From: Vespa crabro
Lineage: Eukaryota > Arthropoda > Insecta > Hymenoptera > Vespidae
DNA: 64,000 bases
Reading direction: 5' to 3'
Assembly (NCBI RefSeq): GCF_910589235.1
Contig: NC_060956.1
Span: 814,501 to 878,500 of the forward strand
Position 1 is the first letter of the stretch; every line of letters begins with the position of its first letter. Under the pieces are notes generated by a model that had not been told where the DNA came from, searched no databases, and saw only the letters and a list, made by a program, of their open reading frames with translations. The position numbers were made by a program, and so were the translations under genes. This document shows positions 11,514-23,103 of this stretch, piece after piece.

Positions 11514-12055
11514 TTCCTCTATCTCAGGTGGGGATGCAAAGAGGAGCTCGAAACTCGTCGGTTCTGGACCGTGGAAAAACCTATATCATCCTTCAAGGAG
11601 GATTATACGAGAGACTACACCTAATGGGCTTCGCTACTCACCCTCTATGTATTTCTCTCTGTCTCTCTTTGCGATCTCTGAACCGGATCAAAGCGTTTAT
11701 AACGCCGGTTTTATCTCGATTTAAAATGTCAACGTAGAGCCACTAGCGATTCCAAAGATTCTTTCGAAATACGATCTCGAAAGTTGTCTTACTCGAGATC
11801 GTACTCTTGTATAAGCCGTTCCAATCGAAATTTTCTACGCTTTCAAAATATCACCTTTTTTCGACAAATATATTATTCATATGTTTATCTTTCCTTTCGT
11901 CTTTTTTCTTTTTCTTTTTTTTTTTTTGGTTTTTTTTTCTTTTTTTCTTTTTTTTCTTTTTTATTTTTAATTCTTCAAATTTCACGGAAATAATAATTTC
12001 GTTCTTGAATATTTCTCCGACCTATTACTACTTGACATAAACTTGTATACATAAC

Positions 12056-12159
12056 AAGCAAGTAAAACGTACTTACTTGCTTAGTTAGTCATTCCGTATG
12101 GATAAAAGGAGAGTTAAACGTCTATTATTATCAGTTGTACGTAAGTACTCACTTACGTA
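12056..12159. repeat. Two neighbouring 9-bp stem-loops
   Basis: AAGCAAGTA at 12056-12064 pairs with TACTTGCTT at 12074-12082 over a 9-base loop. TACGTAAGT at 12138-12146 pairs with ACTTACGTA at 12151-12159 over an ACTC loop. Both use the AAGT/ACTT core. Confidence 0.5.
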
Positions 12160-12909
12160 GGTGCATACATATATATGTATGTATATACTTACTCGCACAC
12201 GTTTACGTATGATCGTCATTCGTTAAAGAAGAAAAATCGTTCCAAGGTGGATTCGCAGTTGAGATAAACGCTAGCTCGAAGATGGTTAGAAGCGAGCGAC
12301 GATACGACTTGCCCTAGTTTAGGGCGCATACGTATGGAATACCAGGGAATAGGTGGCTTCATTAAAACTTTGTTACTGCGTACTAACCGTACGCGATATG
12401 CACGGATATGTACTTACACGAACACGCTCGTTTATTCTCCCTCTCTCTCTCTCTCTCTCTCCCTCTCTTGTTCGCACATGTATTTCTCAATGTGTTTTCG
12501 TGCAGTATATATACATATATCTATATGTACATACATATATGTAAAACGTACACGGACGAACGAACGATATCGATTTGCCTGTTCGCACGTACGACGATGG
12601 TAATGTAAGGTCCATGTACGCGGAAACACAGATGGAGCGTGTGCCACGAGCCGGCCCGTAAGTCGATGGTGCATAGAAGATTAGAACCGGAATAGGACGA
12701 AGTGTATGCCACAAATCGCGTCTTGAATCGATATTTGTCCGATATATCCGTTATATTCCAGTTTACACGATGCTATCCTCCTGAGCTCGTTCGACTATCG
12801 ATCGACTACTATCTCTCTCCCCCACCCCACATCCTCCCTCCCTCTCTCCCTCCCTTCCTTCCTCCCCTTCATTTTCGTCAAATCTTCGAATACCGACTGG
12901 TTTTCATTT

Positions 12910-12914
<5 letters not shown>

Positions 12915-12967
<53 letters not shown>
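12915..12967. repeat. (CT)n
   Basis: Pure CT repeat of 53 bp continued by imperfect pyrimidine DNA to about 13,035. Confidence 0.95.
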
Positions 12968-12971
<4 letters not shown>

Positions 12972-13552
12972 CCTCTTTCTTTCCCTCTCTTTTTTGTTTT
13001 TTTGTCTCTTTTTTTTTTCCTTTTCTTTTCTTTCATATTTATAAACTTATAAGTAAATTTATGTATGCGCTCCTAAAATAGGTTGAAACAAAGTCTACCA
13101 AATACGTTGTATCGTTGAACGAGGAAAATATTATTTTAGAAAAGTTTTTTTTACGTTTCATTGGATTGGCTAATCCAAGAAAACGAGAGAAGATTATGCA
13201 TTACTAGTGAGAGATAAAACGGATAATTCGATTTATAATAAGTATCAAACGTAATATCATATTCCCAATATCATTACGCGTTGTATCTCGTATAATTTCG
13301 AATTAATCAATATTTTTAAAAGCATCGGAAAAATTCAGTTTTTATTAGTCTGACCTAATCGATTACATATCATCAAATGCAAACTTTTGTTAATTCGCGA
13401 ATCAATTTGTTCGCATTAAATTTATAACATTGATATATCGAAAATTAGTCAAACTTTTGCTGATACATAAAAGAGTCGTTTTTAATGAAATCAAAGGGAT
13501 TCGAGATCGATCGTCCTTTTAATGCATTTTACAATTAAAAAAAATATATGTA

Positions 13553-13591
13553 ATATATTATATATATATGCATATATATATATATATATAT

Positions 13592-13624
<33 letters not shown>
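13553..13624. repeat. Compound (AT)n(AG)n
   Basis: AT repeat with one GC interruption to 13592, then AG to 13624. Confidence 0.9.
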
Positions 13625-13628
<4 letters not shown>

Positions 13629-14544
13629 GATAACGAAGATAGTGACCCGTAGAATAGATCGTTCTTTTGAAAATTATTGAAAGAGCACGTGTTTGATGAT
13701 CGATCCTCTTCGAACGACCGGATATCCGAGTGATCTTTTTCTCGGATCTTTTTCTTTACTAGCGTGTATTTGTGCACGAATGAAGATCTACTAGAGGAGT
13801 CGCGCGTTAAACGACGTTCCATTATGTAAGTTGAGATAGTGATTGAGTCTCTCTTTCTCTCCATGGTCGAGAGGCCCGATGGTCCCGGGTTTTGTTCTAT
13901 TAATAGACTGACCTTCCTTGCACCGTATAGCTAACGTGGAGAGCGAGATCGCGTCGTCTGTTCGGTCTCGTCCGACAAAAAGAGAATAAGAGATGGAAAG
14001 AAAGGGATAATGATATATGTATAAACATATATATGTATATATATGTATATAAAGTTACCTTTGATTTTTCTCGACAAAATTTATTTATTTATTTATTTAT
14101 TTTTCTTTTTTCTTGTTTATTTTCGACCTTATTCTTCCTCCTGGTTTTCTCTCTTTGTATCCATCTGCTAATTATTACGTTTCATAAAACGTCCCTGATA
14201 AAACAAATTAATTCGATCGCTTTGTACTTCGAAAACGAACGCATAGGTGAAACGCGGTGATTAATCGTCGTCGAGTGATCCTCCGCAAGCTGATTTAATC
14301 GCTCCACCGGATAGCTACAAAGTTAATTGGCTCGATACCGAGAGCTCGAACGTACTCCACTTTCGATCTCTCTCTCTCTCCCTCTCTCCGTCTGTCTGGA
14401 AAAATTTCAATAACATTTTCCCGATCTAACTCTATTCTTTATTTCTTTTCTTTTTTTTTTGTTTAGTTCTTTAGTTACCAACATCCGATCGTTGCTTATA
14501 TTTTTTCGAACTTAACTTTGCGAAAATACCATTTATATTTTTAG

Positions 14545-14637
14545 CGAAAGAAGAAGCACAAGTACTACAGCCTCATAAACTTGTACTATCGCTTTGCAAC
14601 GTCCATCGGCTTTTACGAGCATCGCTATTGGCTATTG
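14545..14637 (+). CDS. Candidate 93-bp internal (cassette) exon, unidentified
   Basis: The block is preceded by a T-rich TTTTTAG acceptor and followed by GTAAGG, a good donor. It is exactly 31 codons with no stop in the frame beginning CGA AAG. The peptide starts RKKKHKYYSLINLYYRFATS and continues with IGFYEHRYWLL. About 70 percent of third positions are G or C, well above the AT-rich surroundings, as expected of selected codons. The minus strand also has a short open frame here, so coding on either strand or a conserved noncoding element stays possible. No family recognised. Confidence 0.25.
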
Positions 14638-15275
14638 GTAAGGGGATAAGCAAAGAGCGTCTTACGAATACATCGATTTTCGACAAAACTCTCTCTCTCT
14701 CTCTCTCTCTCTTTCTTTTTTTTATTTTCCTTTACTTTTTATGTACACATACTATGTACGTACATTCGTTTTAATTTTTCTTTCTTACTCGTGATAAACG
14801 TGAAAATATACTCCCTTTGTATCCCAAAAGATAGATCAACCTCCTCTCTAATTTTATTAACTTCGAAATGGATGAAACCCAAAACACGATAACATTTATT
14901 ATGGATCGCGAACTGTAACGACGTACATCCATACTTTCGACGAATTATTAACGTCTCATTACGCAGTATAATAGTGCACCCGTAACGAGGGACAATTCGT
15001 TCTCGGCCAAATTCGATGCGATTTTGGTGCTGGTTGCATAGCAATATAGCAGCCGTTATATGTTCTACTAATTGAAAGCTTTCCGAGCTGCAAGCTACAA
15101 ACTTGAAAAGTTATTCCTCCAGTGTTTTCATATTATATTGGAATATATAAAATGATTGTGTGCATCCATATATGTGTTAGAGAAAGAATGAAAGAATGAG
15201 AACGAAAGAGAGAAATCGAAGACGGAAAGAAATCTCACATTTTTCGCTCGTTGTCTGAAAAGCTGCTACTGCGAG

Positions 15276-15313
15276 AATATATGTATGTATGTATATATAT
15301 ATATATATGTATG

Positions 15314-15365
<52 letters not shown>

Positions 15366-15367
15366 TA
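15276..15367. repeat. (GTAT)n/(AT)n compound
   Basis: About 90 bp of ATGT and AT units, followed by (GATA)-like and AG units. Confidence 0.9.
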
Positions 15368-16726
15368 GATAGATAAATAGAGATAGAGAGAGCGAGAGGG
15401 AATGCTGGAAAAGAAGGAGAAAATATGAGAGGAAGGAAAATAGTAAACGAAGCGGAGAAAGTTCGAGTTGAGCTGAGAGAGCGAACGAGCTTCTCTGTCG
15501 CTTCCATTGCCGTCTTGTATCCCTCGAGAACGAAATACAATGCTCGAGAAGAAGGTGAACGCAAAGGGGGTGAAAGAAAAGGGAAAAAAGGAGGATAAGA
15601 AGAAGAGGAAGAAGAAGAAGGAGAAGAAGAGGGGTGGTAACCCTCCGAGAGGGAAATTGTGTAATTTATTCAACGACACAAGGGTCCATCGCGTACTCTT
15701 TCTTTATCTCATTCTCTCTATATCTATTTTTCTCTCTCTTTCGTATACACGCACACACACACACACACACGCATAGATGCAAATCCACGTTCTCTGTGCG
15801 CGAATGTATGTGTGCGAGTGGGCAGAGAAGATGTAATAGAGGGGCGGCGACGGCGTTTATAACAGAAATAAAATCTCTGTAGCTTTTGGAAAGTGAACGA
15901 AAGGGCTGGTGCAACGTGAGTGCACCGCGGGGAGTTACTACGAAACAATGACTTTTCTCTCTCTCTGTCTCTCTGTCTCTCTCTTTCTCTCGTTCGTGTC
16001 ATATTTCCTTGCTTTTCTTCTTCCATACGTTTCGTATGGGTCAAATATCGCAAAGTCAAATATCGACCTTGGATCGATCAATTGAAAAAGAAATTATTAT
16101 CCGATAACATTTCTCTATTAGATAGGTAGAATTTAGAAAAATTTAGTGAAAGACTTTACACGTTAATTCAAGATTTTCGTAACGCACATTCCAGTTCTTT
16201 CGCACCTGCGAACCGGAATGACACGATAGTGAATTTTTGTCACAGAGGAAACGTTCGTTCGAATTCAACCCCTTCGCCAAGCCTTTTTCAGGATCGAACG
16301 ACGACGATAAATCCTTGTACGGTTAGCGTGGAATTCGTGGCCAGAAACGTCGTTTCCCAAAACGGAAGAAGAGTGAAAAAGGAGGAAGAGAAAGAGAACC
16401 CGATAGAAAGGCTCAACCTGCCGTGGTGGTATAATTGTTGGCGCAATTCGTTTTAAAGGAAATTAAATTTCCGAAAGGAAAAGAAAAATAGAAATGAAAA
16501 GAGAGAAGAAATAACAGTATCGATCTATCTGTTTTATCCTGGATAATTTCGTCGATCCCCCTTTTATCCTTTCCATCTCGTTCTCAACTTTTCTCCTCTG
16601 ACTTTTAATCGTTTCTCCAACCTTGAATAAATTTCATCCCGATAAATTTTATTCCGGGAAAGTTCGAGAAACTAAGAACCGATAATAATGAATAAAAACT
16701 CAACGACCGATAGATCGTTCGTGATT

Positions 16727-16730
<4 letters not shown>

Positions 16731-16776
<46 letters not shown>
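16731..16776. repeat. (AT)23
   Basis: Pure AT repeat of 46 bp. Confidence 0.95.
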
Positions 16777-16778
<2 letters not shown>

Positions 16779-17302
16779 AACTCGCACATTAAAAATAGAT
16801 ATGTAGCATTAGGGTAATTAAGGAGAAGGAAAGTTAAGTTCCTAGGTGGCAATCGAACGTGTTCGTCCCTACGATTCCCACCCCCTCGTGCATTCCCTCC
16901 TCTGCTCGATAGGAAGTTACGCGCTCGTGACGTTTCGCGCTTGCCAACCACGGGAACAATTTAATACCGTTATTTGTGAAATTGGCACTTATGTACACAT
17001 CCGCTCCAGACTCGGCTGGTGCGTTCGCTCGTTCGGTCGATCGCTCGCTCGTGCACGCAACGAACGCGTCTCTTTTCGTCGTTCAGAGAACGAGTCCTTC
17101 TCCTCCCCCTCTCCTCGTTCTGCTCTTTCTCCTCCTTCGCCAGCTCCACCTCCTTCTCCGTGCTTTCCAGGTAGACCGGGGCAAGATCGTAACGGTACTC
17201 GCTCGATCGCAACCAGGATGGGATGGAATGGCACGGAGTTACAAGGCGGCGGTTCACTGACCGACCGACCGATCGACTCCGCTCGCGAAGAGGTGGTGCA
17301 CA

Positions 17303-17367
17303 AGGAGGCGGAGGAGGAGGAGGAGGAGGACGAGGAGGAGGAGGAGGAGGAGGAGGAGGAGGAGGAA
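17303..17367. repeat. (GGA)n
   Basis: Near-pure GGA repeat. It encodes poly-Glu, poly-Gly or poly-Arg depending on frame and is the core of the longest but unconvincing open frames here. Confidence 0.95.
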
Positions 17368-18323
17368 AAGGAGAAAGAGGAAAGGAGAAACGGACAGGAA
17401 CGGCAAAGAGAGGGATGGAGAGGGAGAGGAAGAGAGAAAGAGAGACTCCGTACGTTTCGTGCAAGAAGTGCTACTCTCTCGTGGTCTCGTAACTCGATTC
17501 TTAAGCGGATATCGTTTCCACCTTCAGGACGACGTGTCCGTCCTGAAAGGAGATCCTTCTATCGCGCATCAACGCGTTCTCAACATAGTTTCTTACGTGG
17601 CCCCGAGTTAACGCGATTATCACGTTCTATGTGTTAGATTTTACGTTTCTTTTCTTTCTTTTTCTTTTTCTTTGTTTGTTCTTTTTTCTTTTCTCTCTTT
17701 TCTCGTTTGTTTCTTTTTCTTTAAATTCGCCGATAATAACGAAGAAATCATTACGTTTAACTTCATTTTCGATGCTATTTAAGAAAAAAATCGTAGGTCA
17801 AGCAATCGAGTACTACGACCGCAAGTATTTCGGATAATCGATGAAGGATAACGTCGAACTGATAGTTTTCTCATAATGTTCGCGCATCGTCGCAATTTAA
17901 CCCACCCATTTGGTTGGTTCGGCCTCCTCGTTAAATCCTATCGGATAAATTCGTATTTAATCCGAAGGATAATGAACGGGATTTATCGTTGTTATCGACT
18001 TTCTTTCGATCTCGATAATCCGTCAAGTCCTTTTTTTCTTTCTTTGAAAGGGAAGACAAGGGTAGCGCTTTGTTAAAAGAATCGTCGTCGGAAATCGTTG
18101 AACGATCGTTAGACACGGTGATTTGCCTGGCAATAATTAATATCGCGTAGGTTGATATCGGTCGACGTCGTGTCGGATATGGCGGGAGGTGTGGAGGCTC
18201 GGTCGGAGGAGGGTCGGTCGAGGGGTTGGTGGTTGGAAAGGGGTATGGAACGCGGTGGGCGTCGGCAAAGAGCGAGGGGTGCCGTGCGGAGGATTGCACG
18301 ACTCGGGGAGGGGGATGGACGCG

Positions 18324-18337
18324 GTCACCATGGCAAC
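18324..18337 (+). promoter_or_regulatory. RFX X-box motif overlapping a good start codon
   Basis: GTCACCATGGCAAC matches GTNRCC-N(0-3)-RGYAAC exactly. It lies in a GC-rich unique patch, and its centre contains the ATG of a short frame. The overlap of X-box and ATG may be coincidental. Confidence 0.35.
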
Positions 18338-18373
18338 TATGGCTGGGTTCCAGGGAGCTGCCCGATGGTTTGG
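18324..18373 (+). CDS. Candidate first coding exon beginning in an X-box motif
   Basis: An ATG at 18330-18332 sits in an excellent initiation context (CACC before, G after). It opens MATMAGFQGAARWFG before either a TAA stop at 18375-18377 or a GTAATG donor-like site at 18374. The surroundings are GC-rich and non-repetitive from about 18,180 to 18,450. With only 15 codons this is weak, and the minus strand is also open across it. It could equally be a regulatory element with a chance ATG. No protein family recognised. Confidence 0.15.
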
Positions 18374-18542
18374 GTAATGTTCCGCACCTTGAAATGGATC
18401 CCTCTCGCATCGCTGGCAAACGGTGTTAGTCGGTACCGAGCGCACGCCTTCATACTCGCACGTGGATCGTTTCACTTTTAATTCTCGAGCTCTCGGCTCT
18501 CTTTCGTATTCCGAACTCGCTCTTAAACTCGGAGAATAGAAA

Positions 18543-18594
<52 letters not shown>
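18543..18594. repeat. (CT)n
   Basis: CT repeat of about 50 bp with one CCC interruption. Confidence 0.95.
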
Positions 18595-18596
<2 letters not shown>

Positions 18597-19111
18597 CGTC
18601 GCGCGCTTTTGCATTGTTTTATTTACTTTAACTTTGCTTATTCATTCTCTTTCTTTCCTTTTTCATTTATTTATTTATTTATTTTTCTTTTTTTTCCCTT
18701 TTCGACTCGACCAATCGTTTATGATTTTTTAACGAAAATGACGAGACAAAGAGTTTCGTAAAAATTAAATAGGCCTCATCGGCGACTCTTTCGAAGAATT
18801 AGCTCGTCTCTTCGAAAATTTAAAAGGTACTCCTGCCATACGTCTAACCGAGAAAAGATACGAGGGAGAGATCGTAGGAAAGGAAAAAGAGAGAAAACGT
18901 CCCTCGACCTCGTAGGTATTTTTCATAAGGCACTTTAGCCGAGTGGATTGAACCCGAGGATAATCGCTTTGTGGGCGTACGAAAGATCCTGTCAAGGACG
19001 ATGAACTCTATAAAGACGCAAAGTTGAAAATTTAGAGAGATACGAATCTCGGTAACCACTTCGTCGAAAGATTATGAAGATCCTTGGGCTGAATGGAATA
19101 ATCTATGAGAT

Positions 19112-19140
19112 GGGGAAGGGGGCAGGGAGAGGGGGAGGGG
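19112..19140 (+). repeat. G-quadruplex motif
   Basis: Five runs of three or more G (GGGG, GGGGG, GGG, GGGGG, GGGG) are separated by one to three bases. This meets the usual G4 pattern on the plus strand. Confidence 0.6.
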
Positions 19141-19292
19141 AGCGGCAGCGGGGAAAGTAAGATCGTTTGAAAGACCGATCAGTAGTTAATAAGCAAAAAA
19201 AAAAAAAGTCAAGCTCTGGTATCGGTGAAAAATCATTAACGTTCCGATATCCTTTAGTGGATTTCGATTCGCGTGAAAGTGAAATGTAGTAA

Positions 19293-19320
19293 GGGAAAGG
19301 GAAGGGAGGGCGGGGCGGGG
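19293..19320 (+). repeat. G-quadruplex motif
   Basis: Six runs of three to four G with one- to three-base loops, ending in GGGGCGGGG. It lies about 150 bp from the preceding G4 motif on the same strand. Confidence 0.6.
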
Positions 19321-20631
19321 AAATGGTTTATTAGGTAGAGAGAGTACGGTCGAACCGGTGCTCGTCATTCGCGATCTTACGCTCGCTTCCCGAGTCGTTT
19401 GGATTCTACCAGAAGAATAAAAGGAAGAAGAAGCGGAAAAGAGGAGAAAAAGAAGGGAGGAGGTAAAGGATCGACTTGTTGTACGTTCGGCGTAACGAAG
19501 TCCGGACGAAATGCAACGTGGCTTATACGGCGATGCGCAACCAACGTATTTAATGGTTACGCCGCTAATGAGAGCTAATTACCGCGTAAATATGGCCACG
19601 GCAAACGGGCGAAATGATTACGATAAGCTCCTTGGCCAGTGCTAAAGGAACTAAGAGCCAAATGGAGAAAGGAGAGACGGATAACTGGAGAGATCCGAGG
19701 AAAGATCGCTAGAGAAACCTACGAAATCTCGAATCTCTTTTCTTCTCTTCTCAGCTTTATACTCGGCTTCGGCTATGGCTATTCGGTCTCTACCTATCTC
19801 TTCTTCCTTCTTCTTCTCCTTCTACTTGCCTTCTCAAGGTCCTTTTAGAAAGGATTCTCTCTTGAAAGAAATATCGTCGCAATAAGAAATGTTTCTTATT
19901 TCAAGCATCTCGGTGATTCGTGGAGAAAACACGAGGATCCGTTTTTGTTTGAACAAGGATATACATGGAATATATGTATACCTACTTATACGTATTATAT
20001 AGATGTATAAGCTATACAATTTACAGAGCGTTCGTCCGCATATCTATACGTAAAAGAGGTCTCTCTCTCTCTCTCTCTCTCTCTCTTAGGTTCTCTTCTT
20101 ATCTACCAAGTACCTCTCCTCGTTTCCCCCTTCTCAATTCCTTCGTTCACGAACGAAAGAGCTTCCAAGCAGCTTTACATAAATAACATGGCTCATTTGA
20201 GTCTCGTACGACAAGACTTTGGCAACGGGCGAGACTTTGGCTACGTGATCTCATATCAGCGATTAGCAATGAATTTATCTAAACTCGATGTATATCTGTT
20301 CACTTTGATTACGAAAAAAGCAACGTACTTTCTCGTAATCGAACGTAATATGTAATAAAAATTGAAACTGCAGTATTTGAAGGTGGGCGTCGGAAAGCTT
20401 TTTTTCAACTACGTCATCGTCGACGATCGCTTCGATCGGTCGCAGATATTCTCATCATCGTCCTGCATCACCGGTCTACGCTTTCACTCTTACGTCATAA
20501 CATCCAGAGAATCTTAAAGCTTGCGTCATCGCAAGGATAGGAAGTACTTGGGTTCTCGAGTAGAGATTAATCGTACCGATTGACTTCTAAACTTAGACGC
20601 GCGTTAATTAGATAGAAGCTTGCTTTTCTAA

Positions 20632-20647
20632 AAAGGTTCGAACCTTT
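20632..20647. repeat. 16-bp perfect palindrome
   Basis: AAAGGTTCGAACCTTT is self-complementary. The GGTTCGAA core resembles a tRNA T-loop but no tRNA fold surrounds it. Confidence 0.6.
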
Positions 20648-21053
20648 ATTTTTTCTTTTTTCTTTCTTCTTCCTACAAAAAAAAAAAAAAAAGAAAAAAA
20701 GAAAAAACCCATTTTATCTCCCATTTTCGATATCTTCTCGTAATATATGGAATTATTAGAATAAAATCATTTGCCACATTTTCAGATTTCTTTTTAAAGA
20801 AGATAATTTCGTTGGTTTCCCGTTTATCCTGTCGTACGATTTCAATCGAGAGTGATCGAACAGCGAGGAAATAATGGAAAGAGCGAAACGGAAACGCGCC
20901 ATGGGAGTAGCTTTAAGTCTGACACGCGACTGACGTAAGCCTGGCTCTGTTCGACCGTCGAGGAAAAGGAAGGAAAACGTGCCGAGCGTCGATAATTCAA
21001 GCTCTGCTCGCTTGTTCGCTGACGCGTTGATCATTGGACCTTCGAACGAGAAA

Positions 21054-21090
<37 letters not shown>

Positions 21091-21519
21091 CTCTCGCATG
21101 TAGACGCACGCACGCACATAGCTTATTCGAGAAGAACGTTATCGTATTAAGAGTTTGCCTCGTAAAGTTAAAACAGCAAATTCCGTAAAAGCGAATCGAT
21201 AAGAAAAATCCGAAAAAAGGTAATTTAAAGAACGATTGAAAATATTTTCTAGATAGTTAAATAGTTGGATCGATGAGGGATACGTCGGTATAATGACGTT
21301 TCAAAGTAACGAATTGGAAGAAGCTGTAGAATTTCCTGCTCGCACGGAAGTCACGGTCTTGAACGTTAAGTTCAAGGTCACGCGCTCTCCTACTACCTCG
21401 GCCACGACTCGGCTCGACCTCTCCTCGGGATCGGAATCGCGATAGAGTGTCGAGTTTAGACGTGACTCGATCTGCCTTGACCAAGCCTTGCGCTTGCGGC
21501 ACAGCTGACGTCTCTAATA

Positions 21520-21525
<6 letters not shown>

Positions 21526-21574
<49 letters not shown>
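21526..21574. repeat. (CT)n
   Basis: Pure CT repeat of 49 bp within a CpG-rich stretch. Confidence 0.95.
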
Positions 21575-21577
<3 letters not shown>

Positions 21578-22132
21578 TCCGTCCGTCCGTGCGTCGTGCA
21601 TTCTCCCTTGTCCTTGGAAAATGGAAACTTTGCGTGTGCAATCGTGCGTCTCTGAAAAGGAGAAGCTGATAGTCGATGAAAAAAAGAGGACGTCGCGTTT
21701 GACGTGCGCGAGAATTAGAAGCGTATACGCGTATAAAAGGATAAGAAGCATTAGGAGAGATAGCTGACTATTATTTCCTTATCCACGTCGAGATTTCCGA
21801 AGAAATAGAATATTTCGATGGAATGCCGTGTCCCAAGAGATAAACGGCCGATCGATTTTTCCCTTTGTTCGCGAGCCCATTGTAATGTTGACGCGACGAG
21901 GAAGAATGGCAATGGCAGTTCGTTTGAGCTCGATGTTTCTTGAAAATCGAATTAATCGTTATCGTCTACCGCCGGTCTCGAAAATCGTCGAATACAAATG
22001 TTCGACGCGTAATCGTCGATTGATGTTCCTACGACATTCTTACGCTATAAAGATAGTATAATGCATGCATAATACATTCGGTACACCCGTCGAGTCATTG
22101 TCCTTTTCCGATTCAATGGATGAATCACTCTT

Positions 22133-22137
<5 letters not shown>

Positions 22138-22184
<47 letters not shown>
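22138..22184. repeat. (CT)n
   Basis: Pure CT repeat of about 47 bp. Confidence 0.95.
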
Positions 22185-22187
<3 letters not shown>

Positions 22188-23045
22188 CTCGTTTCTATAT
22201 AATCGTGTCGATCGTGCAAATACCTTTCATGCGAGCGTTCCACGCGTTACCATTTAATCGATCGCATAATAACGATAACTCGAAGTGCTTAGAATGGGAG
22301 TAATGTGACGAATGCACTTATACGTCAGTTCTCAAAGAAAACAGCGAGACGGTTTCTTTGAGTCACGTCGGGTAAATTGAGGTCAGGCATAGGTTAATGC
22401 GAATAAAAATAGTTCGTTGATTATTTCCACGATGGTGTCGCTTATGAAAAAGTAAGTAAACATCGCTTTTCCTATCTATCTATGTATGCATTTACGTACG
22501 TATACACGTGCGATAAATAGATCGTACGAGATGAGGTTTCAGAGAAGGATACAAACGAATAGAAATGGAATGAAAATGTATTTATCGCGAAGAACGATTC
22601 GTACTCGTTCGAGTCTAATTCGTACTCGAGGTGAGGATTCTACCTGGTGAAGAGCAATTAGGATCGGTTCCATTCGGTTAATTGCAGTTAACGAAACCTT
22701 TTAACATACTTGACATCGTTTCCATCGAATGTTTAGGTCAGCAACATTAGCGTGTGCCACTCCTGCGTTCTGTAATCGAGCGCGTCGTTTAAAACACGCG
22801 CGAGTAAAGGATCGTTGCGTTTCTATTGAGCTCATGTGGGAGACTATTACGAGAGGTAAGAGGATAAACCCTTGACCTACTTTCAAACTTACACAGATGG
22901 TTAGATAGATTCGTTGAGAAAAGAATACCGTCGGTTAAAGAAATTCGATGTGGTTAACTATGTACGATAGATCGTCTTATTTTTACGATGGGAACGACTC
23001 GAACGGAAGAGTATGTCCGTACGTAAGAGTTTCTATAGATACAGG

Positions 23046-23103
23046 AGCGTGCGCGCGCGAGCGACTCCTAATTACGCTATTAAGCTCTCAGAGCGCGCAC
23101 GCT
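23046..23103. repeat. GC-rich inverted repeat, 11-bp arms
   Basis: AGCGTGCGCGC (23046-23056) pairs perfectly with GCGCGCACGCT (23093-23103) across a 36-base loop of ordinary sequence. The arms are alternating purine-pyrimidine and could also adopt Z-form DNA. Confidence 0.6.

Larger units (their letters stand above)
8950..14544. other. Repeat-rich noncoding DNA
   Basis: Apart from the listed tracts, stem-loops and minus-strand TATA-like box, I see no gene. Further (CT)n/(AG)n tracts lie near 9077-9096, 10272-10294 and 12440-12461. A G-to-T-rich pyrimidine stretch lies at 11905-11970. Confidence 0.5.
14638..18180. other. Noncoding DNA with CpG-rich patch at 16.85-17.6 kb
   Basis: Long frames at 16,846-17,637 (plus) and 16,970-17,464 (minus) rest on the GGA repeat and on Arg/Ser-rich CpG sequence; I do not accept them as genes. 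A (CA)n tract lies at 15752-15770. Confidence 0.5.

Noticed and set aside
16846..17637. 263-codon plus-strand ORF and overlapping minus-strand ORFs
   Set aside because: The frame spans the GGA repeat and Arg/Ser-rich CpG DNA; several frames on both strands are open at once, as expected of stop-poor composition.
20632..20647. GGTTCGAA resembling a tRNA T-loop
   Set aside because: No acceptor, D or anticodon stems can be drawn around it; it is a simple palindrome.
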